A stretch of DNA of 7,679 nucleotides from Xanthobacteraceae bacterium. GTDB lineage: Bacteria > Pseudomonadota > Alphaproteobacteria > Rhizobiales > Xanthobacteraceae. Each line of letters opens with the position of its first letter. Positions within the stretch are counted from its first letter, which is position 1. Shown here piece by piece: positions 5,371 through 7,679 of this stretch. Location of the stretch: positions 1 to 7,679 of the forward strand of contig JASHYD010000648.1 of the NCBI GenBank assembly GCA_030043175.1, in the 5' to 3' direction. The notes under the pieces were generated by a model. The model was not told the DNA's origin and ran no database searches. It worked only from the letters and a program-made list of their open reading frames with translations. The translations under genes were made by a program, and so were the position numbers.

Positions 5371-6858
5371 ATGACAAGCGAAGTGGCTGACGTGATCGTG
5401 GTGGGCGCCGGCAACGCGGCATTCTGCGCCGCACTGGCTGCGCGCGAACAGGGCGCGTCCGTGCTGATGCTGGAGGCGGCGCCAGAGGACGAGTCCGGCG
5501 GCAATAGCCGGTTCACGGCGGGCTCGGTCCGGGTCGTCTATGACGGCATCGACGACATCAAGGCGCTGGTGCCCGACCTCACCGATCAGGAAAGCGCCAC
5601 GACCGATTTTGGCACCTATACGCAGGACCAGTTCTTCGAAGACATGGCGCGGGTCACCGAGCATCGCGCCGATCCCGACCTCGTCGAGGTTCTGGTGACG
5701 CGCTCGTTTGATACGCTGAAATGGATGACCACAAAGGGCATCCGCCTGATCCCGATTTACGGGCGGCAGGCGTTCAAGGTTGACGGCAGGTTCAAGTTCT
5801 GGGGCGGCCTCACGGTGGAGGCGGTCGGTGGCGGGCCGGGCCTCATCAAGATGCTGACCGACGCAGCGCTCAAGAACGGCATCAGGATTCGGTACGATTC
5901 CCGCGCGGTCGAGCTCATCTACGAGAATGGCCGCGTCAACGGCGTGCGCATCCGAAAGGACGATGGCCTGCACGAGCTGCGCGCGAGGTGCGTGATCCTC
6001 GCCTGCGGCGGCTTCGAGGCGAACGCGGAAATGCGCACGCGCTATCTCGGCCCCGGCTGGGACCTCGCAAAGGTGCGCGGCAGCCGCTGGAACGCCGGCG
6101 ACGGCATCCGTATGGCGCTTGAGATTGGCGCCAGCCCCGCCGGCAACTGGTCCGGCTGCCATGCCGTGCAATGGGAACGCAATGCGCCGGAATTCGGCGA
6201 CCTTGCAGTCGGTGACCAGTTCCAGAAGCATTCCTATCCGTTTTCCATCATGGTCAACGCGGATGGCAGGCGCTTCATCGACGAAGGCGCTGACTTTCGC
6301 AATTACACCTACGCCAAATATGGCCGCGTCGTGCTGGAGCAGCCCGGCCAGTTCGCCTGGCAGATTTTCGATCAAAAGGTGAAACACCTGCAGCGCGACG
6401 AATACCGCATCAAGCAGATCACCAAGGCGACCGGCAACACCATCGAAGAACTGGCCGGCAAGCTCGATGGCGTCAACGCCGCCGAGTTCGTCAAGACCAT
6501 CGCGGAGTGGAACAAGGCGGTGCGCACGGACATTCCGTTCAACCCCAATATCAAGGACGGGCGATGCACCGAGAGCCTCGCCATCAACAAGAGCAATTGG
6601 GCGAACACGCTCGACGCGCCGCCCTATGAGGCCTACGCGGTAACCTGCGGTGTTACCTTCACGTTCGGGGGCCTGCGCATCACCACCGAGGGTGAGGTCC
6701 TCAATACCGACTACCGGCCTATCCGCGGGCTTTACGCGGCGGGCGAACTGGTTGGCGGGCTGTTCTATTTCAACTATCCGGGGGGAACGGGCCTGATGGC
6801 CGGCTCGGTGTTCGGCCGCATCGCCGGAAATAGGGCCGGGGCTGCGGGGAGGAATTGA
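5371..6858 (+). CDS. FAD-dependent tricarballylate dehydrogenase-like flavoprotein (TcuA family)
   Basis: This 495-residue cytoplasmic flavoprotein belongs to the fumarate reductase/succinate dehydrogenase flavoprotein group. TcuA oxidises tricarballylate to cis-aconitate, and the N-terminal part of CobZ is a close relative. The FAD-binding N-terminus reads DVIVVGAGNAAFCAA (7-21), with Ala where the classical GxGxxG motif has its third Gly, as I recall is common in this subfamily; E35 ends the second strand, and GGNSRFTAG follows at 43-51. The C-terminal signature is characteristic: TCGVTFTFGGL (425-435), GLYAAGELVGG (453-463) and YFNYPGGTGLM. Length is as expected. ATG 5371 is preferred because GAGGGTGGA directly precedes it; a GTG at 5365 would be two codons longer and lacks its own site. 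No tcuB or tcuC gene lies next to it, so the electron acceptor and the true substrate are uncertain. Confidence 0.87.
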   Translation: MTSEVADVIVVGAGNAAFCAALAAREQGASVLMLEAAPEDESGGNSRFTAGSVRVVYDGIDDIKALVPDLTDQESATTDFGTYTQDQFFEDMARVTEHRADPDLVEVLVTRSFDTLKWMTTKGIRLIPIYGRQAFKVDGRFKFWGGLTVEAVGGGPGLIKMLTDAALKNGIRIRYDSRAVELIYENGRVNGVRIRKDDGLHELRARCVILACGGFEANAEMRTRYLGPGWDLAKVRGSRWNAGDGIRMALEIGASPAGNWSGCHAVQWERNAPEFGDLAVGDQFQKHSYPFSIMVNADGRRFIDEGADFRNYTYAKYGRVVLEQPGQFAWQIFDQKVKHLQRDEYRIKQITKATGNTIEELAGKLDGVNAAEFVKTIAEWNKAVRTDIPFNPNIKDGRCTESLAINKSNWANTLDAPPYEAYAVTCGVTFTFGGLRITTEGEVLNTDYRPIRGLYAAGELVGGLFYFNYPGGTGLMAGSVFGRIAGNRAGAAGRN

Positions 6859-6958
6859 AGACGGCCCGTAGGCGACGATGGTCCGGTCGAGGATGCAGCC
6901 TTGACCCCCGCGAGCCCGTGGCGTCGGCGCCGCCGATGTGGTGGAACGGAAATCGTTC

Positions 6959-6976
6959 GGGCGCGTTTCCGCGCCC
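6959..6976 (+). terminator. Strong hairpin downstream of the TcuA-like gene
   Basis: GGGCGCG and CGCGCCC form a perfect 7-bp GC stem around the four-base loop TTTC, 100 bases after the stop at 6858. No T run follows. A second perfect stem, CCGATC/GATCGG with loop TGCG, lies at 7008-7023. They may end or protect the transcript. Confidence 0.35.
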
Positions 6977-7162
6977 AATCAGGAGATTCCAGCGACCCAT
7001 GGCGAGGCCGATCTGCGGATCGGTAAGGGCCAACCAGGCAGGTTGCGTGACCGCGCGACCCGACCGGGACGCGAGCGACTTCCTTCGCGGGCTCGTGGCC
7101 ATCGCGGTGCTGGCACTCGCCCCATCCCAGCATTGCGCGCCGGTCAGGCCGGACCGTCGGAA

Positions 7163-7195
7163 TGTCGGCGCACGGACTGGTGGCGGAAGCCGACA
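7163..7195 (-). terminator. Possible terminator of the - strand gene
   Basis: TGTCGGC (7163-7169) and GCCGACA (7189-7195) are perfect 7-base inverted repeats around a 19-base loop, beginning about 35 bases beyond the - strand stop at 7230. The loop is long and no T run follows on the - strand, so the call is weak. Confidence 0.22.
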
Positions 7196-7229
7196 GGCAA
7201 GCGCCGTTTCCTCGTAGCCGCTCAAGCGA

Positions 7230-7679
7230 TCAAAAGTCTGGCGTATTCGCGACCGGCATCGGATATTCCTGAAGCTCGAAGGCTTGCTCGTAACCCAGAT
7301 TGTTCTCCGCGCAGGCCCATTCCGCGATTGGGCGGTTGACCTTCTGCCAGCGGATCATGCCCGACCAAGGCGTCTTGAAAGCGCCAGGGTCGTCAACCGT
7401 GACGTTCGCTTCGAGCGCACTTCCGTCAGTGCTGATCTTCCAACGCTCCACCACGCGCAGGTCCTTGGTGTGCGGTGTGGTGAAATTATCCACGAAGCTG
7501 TAGGGATGCTCAATGAAACCGATGGTGTCGATGACAAGCTCGCCGTTCTCGTAATGGCCGACGGATTCGCCGAACCAGGAAGGCTTGGGATTCTGACTAT
7601 GTTCGCGGTTGAGATAGACCCGGCGCACCTGATGGTCGCGCTCCCAGATCATCCAGACCTCTTGCGCCGTCTGGATGAA
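7230..7679 (-). CDS. C-terminal part of a conserved protein of unknown function (partial)
   Basis: The frame enters from the right edge of the window and ends with a TGA at 7230-7232, giving 149 residues; the start is missing. Recognisable segments are RRVYLNREH, PSWFGESVGHYENGELVID, TIGF, LRVVERWK, VTVDDPGAFKTPWSG, EWACAENN and a final PVANTPDF. I recognise this pattern (SVGHWEGDTLVVDTIGF and V-DPGAF-KPW in relatives) from proteins of unknown function common in Acidobacteria, sphingomonads and soil alphaproteobacteria. Such proteins usually start with a signal peptide and so are probably exported, but that part cannot be seen here. The aromatic and acidic strand-rich sequence suggests a beta-sheet domain. 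An ATG at 7652 lies inside the frame, but the codons upstream also read as coding (FIQTAQEVW), so it is not the start. Confidence 0.72.
   Translation of the reverse strand, partial: FIQTAQEVWMIWERDHQVRRVYLNREHSQNPKPSWFGESVGHYENGELVIDTIGFIEHPYSFVDNFTTPHTKDLRVVERWKISTDGSALEANVTVDDPGAFKTPWSGMIRWQKVNRPIAEWACAENNLGYEQAFELQEYPMPVANTPDF

Larger units (their letters stand above)
6859..7229. other. Spacer of about 370 bases between two convergent genes
   Basis: No intact gene is supported here. The spacer holds two strong hairpins (6959-6976 and 7008-7023), a longer inverted repeat near the end of the - strand gene (7163-7195), and a - strand peptide fragment (6998-7042) that faintly recalls AraC-type regulators. 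Several frames are open, as expected for GC-rich DNA, but none has a credible start. Confidence 0.45.

Noticed and set aside
5263..6978. Open - strand frame of 571 codons antisense to the TcuA-like gene.
   Set aside because: It mirrors the third-position GC bias of the real gene and shows no family motifs.
1..7679. A defence system, phage or mobile element.
   Set aside because: I found no nuclease, transposase, integrase, restriction, toxin-antitoxin or phage motif in any gene of the window.

Overview
This is a GC-rich chromosomal window. Gene content, codon style and protein families suggest a soil-type alphaproteobacterium of the Bradyrhizobium/Rhodopseudomonas kind. That placement is an inference from resemblance; no rRNA or other marker gene is present to prove it. 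I see no tRNA or rRNA gene, CRISPR array, transposase, integrase or phage gene. The genes look like unrelated metabolic and exported-protein genes separated by long spacers, and no operon of several linked enzymes is visible.

Layout, left to right. Positions 1-113 hold the last 36 codons of an unidentified + strand gene. Positions 181-1515 encode an exported calcineurin-like metallophosphoesterase with a purple-acid-phosphatase-like motif set. A spacer of about 410 bases (1516-1923) follows, with a possible repeat remnant and a candidate promoter. Positions 1924-3660 encode a full-length NodU/CmcH/TobZ-type O-carbamoyltransferase that lacks a clear Shine-Dalgarno site. Convergent to it is a small gene with an acidic tail on the - strand (3682-3960). 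Divergent from that, 4220-4576 encodes a small exported protein with a Pro-Cys-Cys-Asp motif.

Positions 4577-5370 are a gene-poor stretch of nearly 800 bases. It starts with three consecutive hairpins and ends with two mutually exclusive hairpins and a 14-bp perfect palindrome just before the next gene. Positions 5371-6858 encode a flavoprotein of the tricarballylate dehydrogenase (TcuA) type, without its usual electron-transfer partner TcuB beside it. A further spacer (6859-7229) contains strong hairpins and a possible decayed - strand coding fragment. The window ends in the C-terminal 149 codons of a - strand gene for a conserved protein of unknown function.

How the genes work together: there is little evidence that they do. 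The phosphoesterase and the carbamoyltransferase share a strand but are separated by about 400 bases. The carbamoyltransferase presumably decorates a small molecule or glycan made elsewhere, and the TcuA-like enzyme presumably feeds a carboxylate into the TCA cycle. I did not find a convincing new multi-gene system. The most interesting items are the orphan carbamoyltransferase with its unusual leader, the switch-like hairpins ahead of the TcuA-like gene, and the structured gene-poor stretch at 4577-5370.
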